A stretch of DNA of 64,000 nt from assembly GCA_963555705.1 (NCBI GenBank), contig OY743183.1, positions 45,001,466 to 45,065,465 of the forward strand, in the 5' to 3' direction. This document shows positions 33,200 to 44,857 of the stretch, piece by piece (within the stretch, counting starts at the first letter, position 1; the number at the start of each line of letters is the position of its first letter). Origin of the DNA: Ligustrum vulgare. Its lineage: Eukaryota > Streptophyta > Magnoliopsida > Lamiales > Oleaceae. The notes beneath the pieces were generated by a model. The model ran no database searches. It was not told the DNA's origin and worked only from the letters and a program-made list of their open reading frames with translations. A program made the translations under genes and the position numbers.

Positions 33200-33670
33200 G
33201 TTTTAATTGATAATTGAATCTGGATAACAGATTAATCTTTTCCTTCACCTTCTTTTGATCTTCAAATATTTGCTCTAGTGTTAAACTAGCTAGGGTGATT
33301 GATTCTCCATCCTTCACAAATTTGTACATGTTTCTATTCTTATCATAAAATGCTTTCTTCTGATGCCTCTATGGCCTACCCCACAATACATGACAAGACT
33401 CTAGAGTAACCACATCACATAATACTTCATCACTATACCTCCTAATGGTGAAATTCACTAGGACTTGCTTGGTCACTTTGAACTCCCCGCACTCCTTCAA
33501 TCATGTCATCCTATAAGGTCTAGGATATTGTAGTAAATGCAACCCCAATTTTTCAACCATGTTGATACTAGCCAAATTAGACATGTACTCCCTATCAATA
33601 GCTAAACTGCACAGCTTATCACCCACACGACATTTAGTCATGAAAGTATGATTTAGCTCATAATCCATCC
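33200..33670 (-). pseudogene. Gypsy-type aspartic protease-like remnant
   Basis: The minus strand reads CRVGDKLCSLAIDREYMSNL, then MVEKLGLHLLQYPRPYR, CGEFKVTKQVLVNFTIRRYS and DEVLCDVVTLESCHVLWGRP. This is the order of the retroviral-type protease region of plant gypsy polyproteins. The catalytic DGG/DSG has become AIDRE, and two stops interrupt the text. It is therefore inactive. It precedes the acidic frame in the same element. Confidence 0.7.
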
Positions 33671-33689
33671 CTTTATGTGGATTTCAAGA

Positions 33690-34550
33690 AAATTCAAAAT
33701 AAGAGGATTTAGACATTAAATAGAAAAAAGGAATTTTGATTTGACTCGAAAGGAAACAAATATTAAGAATTTAAAAAAAATTGAGAAAGTAGGAATTTTA
33801 ATTTTGACTCGAAAAGAAAAGAACATAAAAAATATTAAAGAAATTCAAAAAAGTGGTTCTTGAATTTTTGAATTTTTTTTTTTTTTTTGGTTATATAATT
33901 TCGAAATTCGACGACGAGTGCAGTGAAACAAACGGAATTGAATTCGGATAAGAATTGAATAAAATAAACACTTTGAAATTTTGTTGGAATTTTTTTTGTG
34001 GATAAAAAACTATAAAATTTTACTGGTACAAAGAATAAGAAGAAATAAGAAAACTCATGAAAAGAAAGACTCAACAATAAGATATGGATAATTCTCATGC
34101 GGACTCCATGATAAATACATGGAATTAAACTAGATAGAATAAAAAGATTTATTCTTGTTTGTTCAAACTATGTACGAGTGAAAATTCAATGATTTATTGG
34201 AATAAAATCAATGAAGGCTTGACAAAGGTAATTTGGCTCAATGAAGGAATTTGAGAGTTTAGATTGGATACTAGAATTAATTCAAGAAAGTATTTCTTGA
34301 ATTTGGAATTTTTTTTTGACTGAATTTTTTTTTTAAGAATTTTTTTTTTTTTTTTTTTGCTGAAAAATTCAACTATGATATCAACGAAACTAACGAGATT
34401 TGATTTGGATAACAAACGAATGAAATAACAACTTTTGACTTTTTTTGGACGCTTTTCTGGATCAAAGACTCAAAACTATGAAGAATGCGAAGAACAAAAT
34501 TGTGGAATTGAAGAAAACAAGAAAAGATATAACCTAGATTCTTTTGGAGC
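33690..34550 (-). other. AT-rich leader of the non-autonomous element
   Basis: Non-coding, between the primer site and the protease remnant (minus orientation). It has several long T or A runs and a repeated motif agaatttgaaaaaaa-like; short frames are low complexity. No gag domain is visible, so gag appears to be missing. Confidence 0.5.
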
Positions 34551-34568
34551 CTAAGCTCTGATACCAAC

Positions 34569-35420
34569 TGATGCGAACCACGTAGCAATTGTAGCTACAC
34601 AACCCTCAAAAAATTGACTCAACCCAAGAAAGCCAAAAGAATCACGATTTATGGATTCAATTAAAATCAATTGAATTAAGCAACCAATACAATCAAATTG
34701 ATATATTGACCTCTTGATCACAAATAATATTAAGTCTCACCCAATTGTTTGAACACCACAAGAATTAAACTTGCAACGTTCGAAATTAGTTCAACAAAAA
34801 ACAATGTTTGAAAGCAAAATTGCCTTTCGAATTATATTAATCTCAAAGTTGTGTGTAAAATAATATAAAGAACAAGCCTATATATAGGCAAAGAAATAAA
34901 ATCCTAATTTAATTAGGAAACTAAATAAATAACCTAATCTAATTGAAAAGGCAATTCCTAATCTAATTAGGAATCTAATAAAGATAAATCCCTTTTATAA
35001 CAATAAGGGTGGAAATTAAAAAAAAATAGACTTCTAATTGAACTAAAACAGAATAAAACTTAAAATTCGCAACAAATCTAGCAGAAAATCAGTGACGCCT
35101 TCACGTGGTATTTTTCTCATAACTTTCTCTTCCGATGTCAAATTGTATTGATTCAAATTTCATTAGAAATATAACTCAAAGGGTTACAATTCTTCTAAAA
35201 GTAATGATTGCCAAATTTGAATGTTTTTCAATATGAAAATCGAGTCTAAACCTAAGACTGGAAATCTGAATTATAATATTTGCCCTTTTAGTGTTCTTCT
35301 TTGATTTTCAACTTGATATCCGTACTCGAGTCCAACATGAAACTTGCCTCTTTAGTCGCCAAAAATGTGTTTTCATCCATTGTTGCTTGAAGACTTGTAT
35401 TCAGACTCTGGATCATATCA
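34569..35420 (-). repeat. 5' LTR (minus-strand element)
   Basis: 852 bp, with the primer binding site immediately inside at 34555-34566. Confidence 0.85.
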
Positions 35421-35425
35421 CAAAA

Positions 35426-35760
35426 GGTCCTCACCCAAATCAACGGCCCTTAAGCTCTCACCAAGATCGATGGCTGTGGGATAGCCAGCATCAATATTTC
35501 GGTCTTCGGAGGAGAAGCAAGTGTATTGCTCCGGAGGGGTTTGGAATTCCAACTCTTCATCATCCTGAGGAGTAATTTTGTCAATTGAACCGATATCCGA
35601 TCCGAAACATGATTATTCCAGAGGGCTCGGGTGGCGTTGGAGACGAAGATGAAAAATTTCGGGTCAGGTTCGGATTCCACTTTCTAAGAAGGGGCAGTTA
35701 TCCAATTTAGCCTCCTGCGATGAGATTGGCCGGCAGAGCTTGATCGGTGAATCGAATCGA
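35426..35760 (-). pseudogene. Truncated exon-like fragment, unknown family
   Basis: The minus strand reads IDKITPQDDEELEFQTPPEQ and YTCFSSEDRNIDAGYPTAID, then LGESLRAVDLGED up to the LTR border at 35420. An earlier frame (RNFSSSSPTPPEPSGIIMF) needs one frameshift to join. The sequence stops exactly where the LTR element starts, as if the insertion cut a gene. No continuation was found at the other side of the element (31.0-31.6 kb). The family is not recognised. Confidence 0.35.
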
Positions 35761-35772
35761 ATCGTCAGTCGG

Positions 35773-35886
35773 GTTTCTCTACTTTCATTATTGCTGCAAG
35801 GAGTAAATTTTAGGGTTTTGTTTCGTCAAGTTTCTCTACTTTCATTATTGCTGCAAAGAGTAAATTTTAGGGTTTTGTTTCATCAA
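35773..35886. repeat. Tandem duplication, 2 x 57 bp
   Basis: Two units starting gtttctctactttcatta at 35773 and 35830, nearly identical. They are upstream of the exon-like fragment on the minus strand. Confidence 0.8.
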
Positions 35887-35939
35887 TTTGGGAAAGACCG
35901 CCCATTTCCCGCCTTTTATTCTCCTATTCTATGATCATC

Positions 35940-36199
35940 ATGATTAGATGATCGAACTTTCCTGCCTCTTTTAATCAACGGTCAGTCTTAAACCAGGACC
36001 TCTCGTTGGAGAAATAACATTGTAAATACCTAATCCTTTTTTGTACCAATTATAATTGAAGTTTTAATTTAAGTTAGAGTCAACAGTTAATCTTAATTAC
36101 ATATCTTATAGAATTTTCAACTTTGCAATTATATATTTTATCAAATTCTATCAAAATTTACTAAAAATTTGATTTTAATATTCACCAAAAGGGGGTTTA
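35940..36199. other. Intergenic
   Basis: AT-rich, no gene seen. Confidence 0.3.
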
Positions 36200-36340
36200 G
36201 CCTCCATTTGGTAAACATATTTTCTCAAACTACTTTTTAACCACACATATTTCTCAAAATCACTTTTTAACTACATATTTCACATTTTAAACATAATATA
36301 TTTTGTTTATAAATAAAAAAAACGCTTATCATATAGAGGG
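36200..36340. mobile_element. Tourist-like MITE (141 bp)
   Basis: Left end GCCTCCATTTGGTAA, right end read inward CCCTCTATATGATAA, with TTA on both sides (36197-36199 and 36341-36343). The interior holds the recurring caCTTTTTAACcACATATTT motif. Confidence 0.6.
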
Positions 36341-38024
36341 TTAAACATTTGACAAATTTATAAGAAATAATGACGAATTCCACAAAATGCTGAAAACTAA
36401 GGCTACGTTCTGTTTGCATTTTGTTTTCTATTTTTATTTTCAAAAATATTTTCTGCTTTCTTTTTTTTTCAAATTTATTGAAAATGCATTTAGTTTGTCA
36501 TTTCTGAAAATGAAAAACTAGAAAACACGTTCTATTTAAAATTTTGCAGAATACTACTTAAATTTTTCGTAATTAAGCTTGTGGATTTAATATCACCTTT
36601 AAATTACATACATTTTCGAAAGTACTTTTTAACTACATATTTTACTTCAAAAACAACAAAGATTCTATTTATAATCAATTTTCAACCCATCGAACGAAGG
36701 CTAAATAAGTAGTAATAGTTATGAATTTGTAATTAAAATAAATGTTTGACTTTCAATAATAAATTATTTATATATTATTTCCAATGGAGGCTAAAAAATA
36801 ATGCCAAATAATAGGGGAAAAATTTTAAGGATGGTTTGATTGCAAGAATGAAAAATGGTCGAAAAAATAAATTTCACGGAAATAAATTTTCATGAAATAT
36901 AAAATGAAGGAATTTTGGTGTATTTGATTGAAAGTAAAATTGATATTTGAAAGTGTGGTAGATGTTAGAATGAATCCAAAATTAAATCCAAATAAAATAT
37001 TTTTCTTGTTTTCAAGGAAAATCACGGAAATCGAAACGAGAATGTGCATATTAAACGGTCTATTTTGTAATAAAAATCTGACATTTCATTGGTCTTTTTT
37101 TCTTGGTTGCAAAGTAAAAAATTAGTGGACAAGAATTTTTGACTAATTAAAATTGTTGACATTTCAGAAAAATTGATCAATTAGATATTGTCATATGACA
37201 ATTTAGAAACCATTTTTGACCAAACATAGGTAATGAGAGTCAACTGCTATTAACAAATAATATGGTTAAATTACATTTTTTTTTATTTTTTATTTTTTGT
37301 GATCTTGACTGCGATCATCACTAGCACAAGTAAGATTCATTGTTAAAGAGGTCAAAATATTATATGTGCTTAACGAACTATTAATTATTTCTATTTCTAT
37401 GGATCAAGCACTAACAACTTTGCATACGTGCTCAGCTTGTGTTGATGTATTTTTTGAGCTATATGGTAGGGAGATGATTTTGCGTGTGTTTGGTGTTCTT
37501 TAGAATCAGATTGCAATGCATTTTGGTACAGTGAATTTATTATTTAATAATAAAAATGGATTGTTGGGAAAGAGTCTGCGTCAGTCGTCAATGCCACAAC
37601 AGAAGCCGTTGAACCAAGCATTGCCAATATTACCCCATCCAAATTCACAATTGCAAAATGTAATGTTCTTGAAGGACAATTTGGGAAAAGACAATACCAA
37701 GTAAAAAAAAAGAATTAATCTAAGTGCACAATTGTGGTGACAATTTGATGATGTGGAGGTGTTATTGTTGTTGATTAAAAAGATGATGTGATGTGTGGAA
37801 AGAAATGATTACGCCACGTAGGTAAATTGTGATCCTTATTGTGATCTTAATTATAAATGTAGCAAAATTGTAAAAAAAATACACTGACATTTGTGAAAGG
37901 CGGCTGTCTCTGTTGTGAAGTTTTCATGCACGGGACCCACTACGATTTGACAGACAACTCATTAAAAAGAACACCATCCTCGAGTCAAATTGTCCTCTCT
38001 ACTTTCATCTACAGTTTATACTAA
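36341..38024. other. Intergenic, decayed MITE pieces
   Basis: Near 36405-36560 there is a partial element starting ggctacgttctgtttgcatt. At 36830-37215 the ends ggatggtttgattgc and gaccaaacatagg suggest another decayed inverted-repeat element. The frame 37516-37704 has no family features. No gene is supported. Confidence 0.3.
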
Positions 38025-38558
38025 GGGTCCGTTTGATAGCGATGGTGGAATTTAAGTGGAAAGAAAATGAATTTCAGGGAATTGAATTCTAGGTAATTGA
38101 ATTACTGGGAATTAGAAGTTTAATGTGTTTGATTGGTTTAATTTTCTAGGTGAAAAAAGTAGGGAATTTTCCAACTTTTGTTGTTTGATTGACATTATTT
38201 TCCATGTAAAAAAAAGTAATTTTTTGCTATTTTAATCAAAAAAAAAAAATTTTTTTTACTTTTTAAATATATTTGTACTTGATGATGATAATGTTATTTT
38301 TTGGAAAGAAAATAAGTCAATTAACAACAACAAAATTTATTAAACGTGTCCAAAATCATTTTCCATCTATCATGGAAAATATTTTTCCACCAAAATCCAA
38401 AGAAAATCTTTTCCACCAAATCAAGGAAAATTGAAGAAAAAGTGGGGTCCGCGGAAAAAGTTTTACATGGAAAATTTTGTCAAACAAACAAACCAAAAGT
38501 GGGAATTGGAAAACATATTCCATTTTCCATGAAAAATTTTGTGTAATCAAACAGGGCC
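38025..38558. mobile_element. Harbinger/Tourist-like MITE (534 bp)
   Basis: Ends GGGTCCGTTTGAT and, read inward, GGCCCTGTTTGAT, with TAA at 38022-38024 and 38559-38561. The interior has repeated complementary segments (ttttccatg / catggaaaat) and no open frame. Confidence 0.75.
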
Positions 38559-38783
38559 TAAGTTTTTCCTCTAGTATTCCCGCGTCAGTTTTCCTAATCT
38601 TCGCCTACATTACTCCTTTTCCTTAGGTGTTGGCTAAATTATTTGGTAACTCCATTCTAGATTTCCAATCCTTCTTAATATACAAAGCAGTCTTGTTGGA
38701 TTTAAGAGATTGACCTAATTTGGATGCCCATAAGCTCTATTCCTATATTTGTAGCTTAATTGGTAGGATTCTATTAGTACTTA

Positions 38784-38979
38784 GGGTCCGTTCGGCGGCC
38801 CCATTAATTTGTAATGATTATCCAAATTTAATTTACACAATTTCTCAAACTAATTTTTAACAATTCCCATTTTCTCTCTCCAATTTTTAACCTTACATCT
38901 TACCTAGAAAACACAAATAAATCAACAAAATAATTTAAATTCCTTCTCTCTCCTAATTAAATCCCAACCGAACGGACCC
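38784..38979. mobile_element. Tourist-like MITE (196 bp), perfect TIR
   Basis: Inverted ends GGGTCCGTTCGG are identical over 12 bp and TTA flanks both sides (38781-38783 and 38980-38982). The interior again has the ctaatttttaacaattccc / ctctccaatttttaacc motif of the local MITE group. Confidence 0.85.
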
Positions 38980-38982
38980 TTA

Positions 38983-40429
38983 ATTATGGCATCATCTTGT
39001 TGGTTATTGGGCCTTGGCCTTTGCTAGGTCGAGTGAGTTGTGGGCCAAAAAGTCTCTTTGTTCATCTTGGACCTGATGAGGCTCGATGGTATTCTAGATT
39101 CATTTTTATTAGAAAAATTACGTAACTACCTAGATGTAATGCTATGTAATTGAAAAATACCGGCTTCTGAAACTATTTGTAATATTACAGGAATCTAATG
39201 CCCACTGTTAGATAAATATCGAAATTTAGGAGAGAGAAAGTATATTATTTGATTATGTAATTAAATAAGGAGCCTATTAATTAGGAGGTAGTTACCATTT
39301 CAATAGGGATTAATTTTAGGCAGTTGCAATGTTCGTAAATATCTCCCAAACCACATTCTCTCTCTTCGTGACTTGGTTTCTGCTTCTACAACAATTGAAA
39401 TCGGTTTTTCGGCCAATTTTCTTCATCGTATGTTCTTCGACCACTGTTTTGTAATATTATGCAGTCTTTTTGTAATGTTTATGTAATATTTGACTAAGCC
39501 CCAACCCTTCGAGTTCAATAGCACACCTATTACTCCCCCTGTAATTAGGTATCTTATTTTGTATTGTAATGTAATGTAATGTAATGTAATGTGATGTTCG
39601 ACTAATTTATACTTGTAATGATCTGTGATGGAATGTAATGTTCGATTAATTTATACCAGTAATGATATGTAATGTTATATAATATTCTGTAATTGCATTT
39701 TAAGTCTAACAAAAAAATACCACCAACACATGTACATGATCCGTAATGGGATCAATGGTATTGCATCAATATCACAGATTATCAACAAAAAAATGTGTTG
39801 CATTTTACACTAAGAAAACCATATGATAACAACCAAAACAAAATACTTAATTACATTCCATAACTACCACCATAGATCCCATAACATTATCATATGATCT
39901 TCAAGAAAAATAATTGATTACATTCCATAACTACCACCATAAATCTCATAACATTGTCATTTGATCTTCAATCAGCCGAAGATGCAGAGTTGCGAAGGGT
40001 CAACTTGGCGAAAAGCTGGATTATCTTGGCCTTGTTGCGAGTAGCGGCGATAGGACTATCGAACATATTGGTTGAATTTATGGGGGATGATTAAGATTGT
40101 GTTACCCAATATGGGGCTTCAGATTTGCAGATGAACGATTGGCAACTTCGGCATAGGGATTTCAAAAATTGAGATCTTTGTTGCCTTAAATTCAAATTTG
40201 TTTCTTCTGATGAGTTTCACTGTTTCAAATCTGAATTGGTTCAAATGGGGTGAGAGATACATGTTTATGCTTGAGTTTTCAAGAGATAAGGAGATAGAAG
40301 AGATGGGAAAGAGAATGCAATATTGATTGAGATTAGGATAGAAAAGAGAAAAGATTGGAAAGAGAAAATGTAATATTGATTGTGAGAGAGAGAGAGAGAG
40401 AATGTAATGTGAGAGAGGAGAGAGAAATG
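38983..40429. other. Intergenic with simple repeats
   Basis: Holds a (TGTAA)n microsatellite at about 39566-39592, a 66-bp tandem duplication (attacattccataactacc at 39850 and 39916) and a (GA)n run at 40384-40401. No gene is supported; the short frames near 40119-40481 on the minus strand are low-complexity. Confidence 0.4.
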
Positions 40430-41087
40430 TGTTGAATCCAGGCCCAAAGAAAGGTACGGTAATCCACCAACTAAGGCCCAACGGACTTTAGCCCATAGTT
40501 AATGTCCAAAATATCACCTTGGGTCCAATTCCGAGGTGGTTTGTCAAGTGAACCTTTCTAGCCAAACTGATTTACACCTGGCCGATGTGCTTTATGCTCA
40601 GTCGAGGTGCTTTACGGCAGTGACTTGGAGAGAGATGGAGTCAGAGATATGACACTGCCTTTACCAAGATGTGAGAGGCGCCCATCCCCTAAGAAATGTA
40701 GCAATGATTACGGTCAAAAAGCAAGGTTGTCACCTCTAAGAGCTAGGGTGATGATAAGTGTAAAAGCATGCCACGTGTCGTGATCCGAGACAACATGTTC
40801 CTCTATAAATGAAGCACGATTGTCTCCAAGGAAGGGGTTAGCAATTTCCTACTTTACATATATATTTCTCTCACTCCCTTTTCTCTCTTTTACACACTTA
40901 TATTTCCCGCACTCAAATTATCTTTGTCGAATATGTCCGCTGACTTTGGCATCGGAGTGCAAACGAGAGCCACCTCGGCCCCCTTTGCAAGCTGATTGTT
41001 TGTCATAGTGCGAAGGAGATCCACGCGTTCAAGAGGGAGGAGTCGAGACGTGTTGGTCCAAGGTCCAGTCGGATTTTGTGGTCAACA
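40430..41087 (+). repeat. 5' LTR of Tat-type element
   Basis: 658 bp. CTCTATAAATG at 40801-40811 supplies a TATA box; the copy in the 3' LTR reads CTCTATAAATA. Confidence 0.92.
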
Positions 41088-41090
41088 TTT

Positions 41091-41106
41091 TGGCGCCGTC
41101 TGTGGG
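41091..41106 (+). promoter_or_regulatory. Primer binding site of Tat-type element
   Basis: TGGCGCCGTCTGTGGG lies three bases inside the 5' LTR. TGGCGCCG is the standard start of primer sites in this gypsy group. Confidence 0.8.
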
Positions 41107-41210
41107 AAGCCATACTGCTAACCACGAAAATACATGGTAAAAAGCCACACATAGAAAGGTAGTCCTGAAAAAGGACGAATAACCTCTTACAAAGGAGAGG
41201 ATAACTGCAA

Positions 41211-41457
41211 AGAGCTTTGAAAGATAAGCTAGTTGGCCTTGAAAAAGGTAAGAGCTTTGAAAGATAAGCTAGTTGGCCTTGAAAAAGGTAAGAGCTTTGA
41301 AAGATAAGCTGGTTAACCTTGAAAAATGCTTAAAACTTTGAAACACAAGTTCGTTAACCTTGAAAAATGTTTAAAACTTTGAAACACAAGTTCGTTAACC
41401 TTGAAAAAGGCTTAAAACTTTGAAACATAAGTTTAACAACCTTGAAAAAAGGCTTGG
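41211..41457 (+). repeat. 40-42-bp tandem repeats in the Tat leader
   Basis: Six head-to-tail units with the frame agagctttgaaagataagct followed by a ttggccttgaaaaaggta-like part. The first three are nearly identical; the later three are diverged (aaaactttgaaacacaagtt). They lie in the untranslated leader before gag. Confidence 0.85.
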
Positions 41458-41521
41458 AGCAGTGAGATAAAAGTCTATCTATCCTTAAAAGGTAAACTAA
41501 GACCATAAATTCCTCTGAAAT

Positions 41522-43240
41522 ATGAATGAAAGCGATGGAGATGTTAACCCCCGTAGGGGAAGAAATGAACAGCACAGTGAGGGGGAGGCTCCTCAAGGAC
41601 CTCATGAGAACACCAATGAGGGGGGGCACAACCTAATCCACCGCGTCGGCACCGAAACCGCCGCATGATGCGGGACATGACTCGCATGGCGGCCCAAATG
41701 CTGGATATGCAGAGGTAGCAGATAGAACAGACTGCTGGAATGAATGACTTTATGACTAGAGGATATGTTATGAACGAACCCGTGATGCCTCAGCAATACT
41801 CACAGCCACATTATTCACCATTCGAGGCGGCCACTGCCTCGTATTATTACCAAGATCCACAGGCATACGTCGAAGTGGACTCCGAGCCCATATATGAGGA
41901 AGGCCCGGAGCATGAAGCACACAATGAACAAAACCCACTCCCAGCTAGACGCAGGGAGGCTTCTCCCGCTAAATCCGGAAGTGTCTTCAGCCGAATAGGA
42001 GGGTTATTCAGGGGCCAGGGACGGGGGCAAACGGACCAGGTCGGTACAATACCGCAGAGCCTAGAAATAGGCGGGAGCGACACACTGAAGAAGCCTTGTC
42101 GCAGGGTCAAATGTATAGAAACCAACATGGTGTGGGAGCAGAAAGATTGGCATCAGCACATGAGCTTAGGAATAGGCAGGAAAGAAGAGCCGAAGCAGTT
42201 CGGACAAGGTCTCGCAACGAGTTACCAACCCACGGAAGGCTAAACCACGGCCATGTTTTGCCACCACAAAGGCAAGAGTATGCTCCACCGCTCTACGACC
42301 AATATCATGGTCCAATGTATTCTGATCACGATGAAAACAGTGAAATGCCCTCTTACGAGTTGGATGACGAAGAGGAAGTAAGTCCCTTCACGGAGGGCCT
42401 CCGTAGATGCCCCGTACCTCATGACTTTGAGATGCCAGAAATAGCAAAATACTCTGACCGAGGTGATCCTGATGATCACCTGTTAAATTACCGCGCCAGC
42501 ATGAAAATAGCCGGAGCCACTCCGGCATTGAAATGTAAAGCCTTTGCTTTAACCCTTGAGGAAAGTGCCATACGATGGTATAAAAAAATCCCTCCTGGCA
42601 GCATTCACAGTTGGAGAGATATGAAGACAGCTTTTAAAAATGGCTTTGTTTCCTCCAAGCCTGGCCAGCTCCTGCTCCAACGCCTTCAGGATTTGAGGCA
42701 AGGAAGGGACAAGTCTCTGAAAAGTTACCTAGCTAGGTTTACTGAAGAGATGCATATCTGGGAAAATATCACAGAAGCGGAGATGTTTTCTGCTTTAAAA
42801 GGAGGGCTAGATATGACCAGCATATTCTGGAGGGATGTCCGGAGCAAGAAACAAGGGATTACAATACCCTGGTAGACCTGATGAAGGAAGAGATTGTGTC
42901 GGAGGAAATGGCTAGGGCCAGAGACAATCATCCCCAAGGGAGATATAACCTTGGATACTCCAATGAAGCGGACCTCAAGAAAGGAGGAAACAAGAATAGG
43001 GTCGGCGGTAACCGAGGTGGAGCGCCTCGTCCATTTCCAGGGACAGGATCTAGCTTTGCAGCAGAAATTACGGAAGCTATCCCTCACTTGCACTCTAACA
43101 CCCCTTCTCAAAATCCTCCCACGGCTCAAGGGAGAGTGGAAAGCGGCCGAAGTGGAAAACAGCCCATGATTGGGGCTTACTGCGCCTATCACAGATATTA
43201 CGGTCACGCAACGGAGGATTGCAGGGAAATCCACATGTTA
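41522..43240 (+). pseudogene. Tat-type Gag, frameshifted
   Basis: The first ATG, at 41522, reads MNESDGDVNPRRGRNEQHSE. The frame shifts near 41660, again near 42100 and again near 42840. The capsid core (42400-42860) is clear: HDFEMPEIAKYSDRGDPDDH, AFALTLEESAIRWYKKIP and LARFTEEMHIWENI, the standard retrotransposon gag domain. The nucleocapsid part follows in the frame from 42881, with CAYHRYYGHATEDC near 43174-43215. This is a CHHC variant knuckle in which His replaces the second Cys, typical of Tat elements. The protein packages element RNA. Three shifts and a stop prevent a single Gag product. Confidence 0.85.
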
Positions 43241-44857
43241 GCTGACCAAAAGGCGCAGGGGAGAAGGGGAGGTGACTTCCCCCCGACACAGGGAGAACTC
43301 AAAAATCTGGTGGTCAGAAGTTCAACCGAGCTGATAGGAGAGCTCCGTGGAAGAACTCAACTAAGGAAAGAATTGACAAACGTCAAAGAGACAGGAATAA
43401 GGGCCAGGATATCGCCTCGGCGCATGCTAAAGATACACGGGAACCACCTGTGCCTGTGGCCGACCTCCCCATTTCGTGAAATCGACACAATATTGGGAGG
43501 CCCCCACCCAGGTGGGAACACAAACAACTCCCAAAAGAGGTATATAAGAGAGGCCAAGCAGCCCGCCAACGTGAATTATCACATCCATTCACATCCTGTT
43601 GGGGTGCCTCGGACGGAATCTATCACATTCACACAAGACGATGCTGTTGGAGTGCACTTCCCACACAACGACGCATTGATTATCAGGGTGGTGGTGGCTC
43701 AAAATGGGCTATCACGAATGATGGTGGATGATGGTGCCTCGGTAAATGTGATTTACGGGGTAACTTTTGACAAGATGGGGATCAGCACTCCACTCATCCC
43801 AGTCCCTGATCCAATATACGGATTCACGGGGGATAGCATAACCCCCAGAGGGTCTATAACCATTATTACCGAAGTAGGGCATGCACCGACTCTTTCCAGA
43901 ATCCCCATGGAATTTTTGGTGGTGGATAAAATCTCCTCCTACCATGGTTCAATTGGGAGGCCAGGTCTCATCGACTTAGGAGCTGTGACGCATACGAAAT
44001 ACATTTGCATGAAGTTCCCCACGAAGCACGGCGTTGCAACTTTCAGGGGAAGCCAAACCGAATCACGGGCCTGCTACACAAATACAATTCGAAAATTTCA
44101 AGATCGAAGCTTGAACATGATCAGCGACGTAGCCATGGCCGAGGCTGCTCCAGACCCTGAAAGATTGGGTGAAGGACCTTCTGGTGATAAGGATGCTACG
44201 ATGGGACTGGAGGAGGATTTGGCAGATCTAGACCCCAGAATGGCGGGTGACAATTGTCCCACCCCAGCCGAAAGGTTGGAATGCTTCGGCGTAGACCCAC
44301 TTGATCCAATCAAAGAATTACAGATCGGACTGGATTCGCCAACCGAATATAAGAGTCAATTGAAGAACTTCTTACTTCAAAACCTCGATGTATTCGCGTG
44401 GAAGCATAGTGACATGGTTGGAATCGGTCCTAAAGAGGCCTGCCATAGGCTTCAGCTGGATCCCCAGAGCCCTGGGCATAGGCAAAAGAGAAGGCCCATG
44501 AGTTCAGATAAGTATGAGGCCTTAAAAGACGAGGTCGCAAAGCTATTGAAAAATGGCTTCAGCAGAGAGTCCCGATATCCGAAGTGGGTATCAAATCCTG
44601 TTTTGGTACCAAAACACAATGGGAAACTGAGGGTGTGCATTGATTTCTCCAACTTGAACCAGGCATGTCCCAAAGATAGCTTTCCACTGCCCCGGATCGA
44701 TCAGCTGGTCGACTCCACGACAGGACACGAACTGCTAAGTTTCATGGATGCATACTCCGGTTACAATCAAATTCCCATGTTTCAATCGGATGAAGAGCAT
44801 ACATCGTTTATCACAGATAGAGGACTCTATTGCTACAGAGCTATGAATTTGGCTTGA
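43241..44857 (+). pseudogene. Protease and RT amino half of Tat-type Pol
   Basis: It continues the 658-codon frame that starts at 42881. The protease site appears as MMVDDGASVNVIYG near 43720-43762. RT starts near 44490, with KYEALKDEVAKLLKNGFSRE, VCIDFSNLNQACPKDSFPLP and LSFMDAYSGYNQIPM carrying the first catalytic Asp. The frame ends at 44857 because a one-base loss shifts it; the next frame picks up as YEFGLKNARATYQRLVNRMF, where the family normally reads PFGLKNA. Confidence 0.88.

Larger units (their letters stand above)
31638..35420 (-). mobile_element. Non-autonomous LTR retrotransposon with gypsy-type protease remnant
   Basis: Direct repeats of 849 and 852 bp (31638-32486 and 34569-35420) have ends TGAT...ATCA. 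On the minus strand the right copy is the 5' LTR: next to it lies TTGGTATCAGAGC (plus 34555-34567), a Met-tRNA primer site. Next to the left copy lies AGAAGGGGGGAA (plus 32487-32498), an excellent polypurine tract. Flanks CAAAG (31633-31637) and CAAAA (35421-35425) fit a target duplication with one change. The 2.1-kb interior holds a protease-like remnant and an acidic frame but no RT or integrase. The LTRs show many scattered differences, so this is older than the elements at 19-28 kb. Confidence 0.85.
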
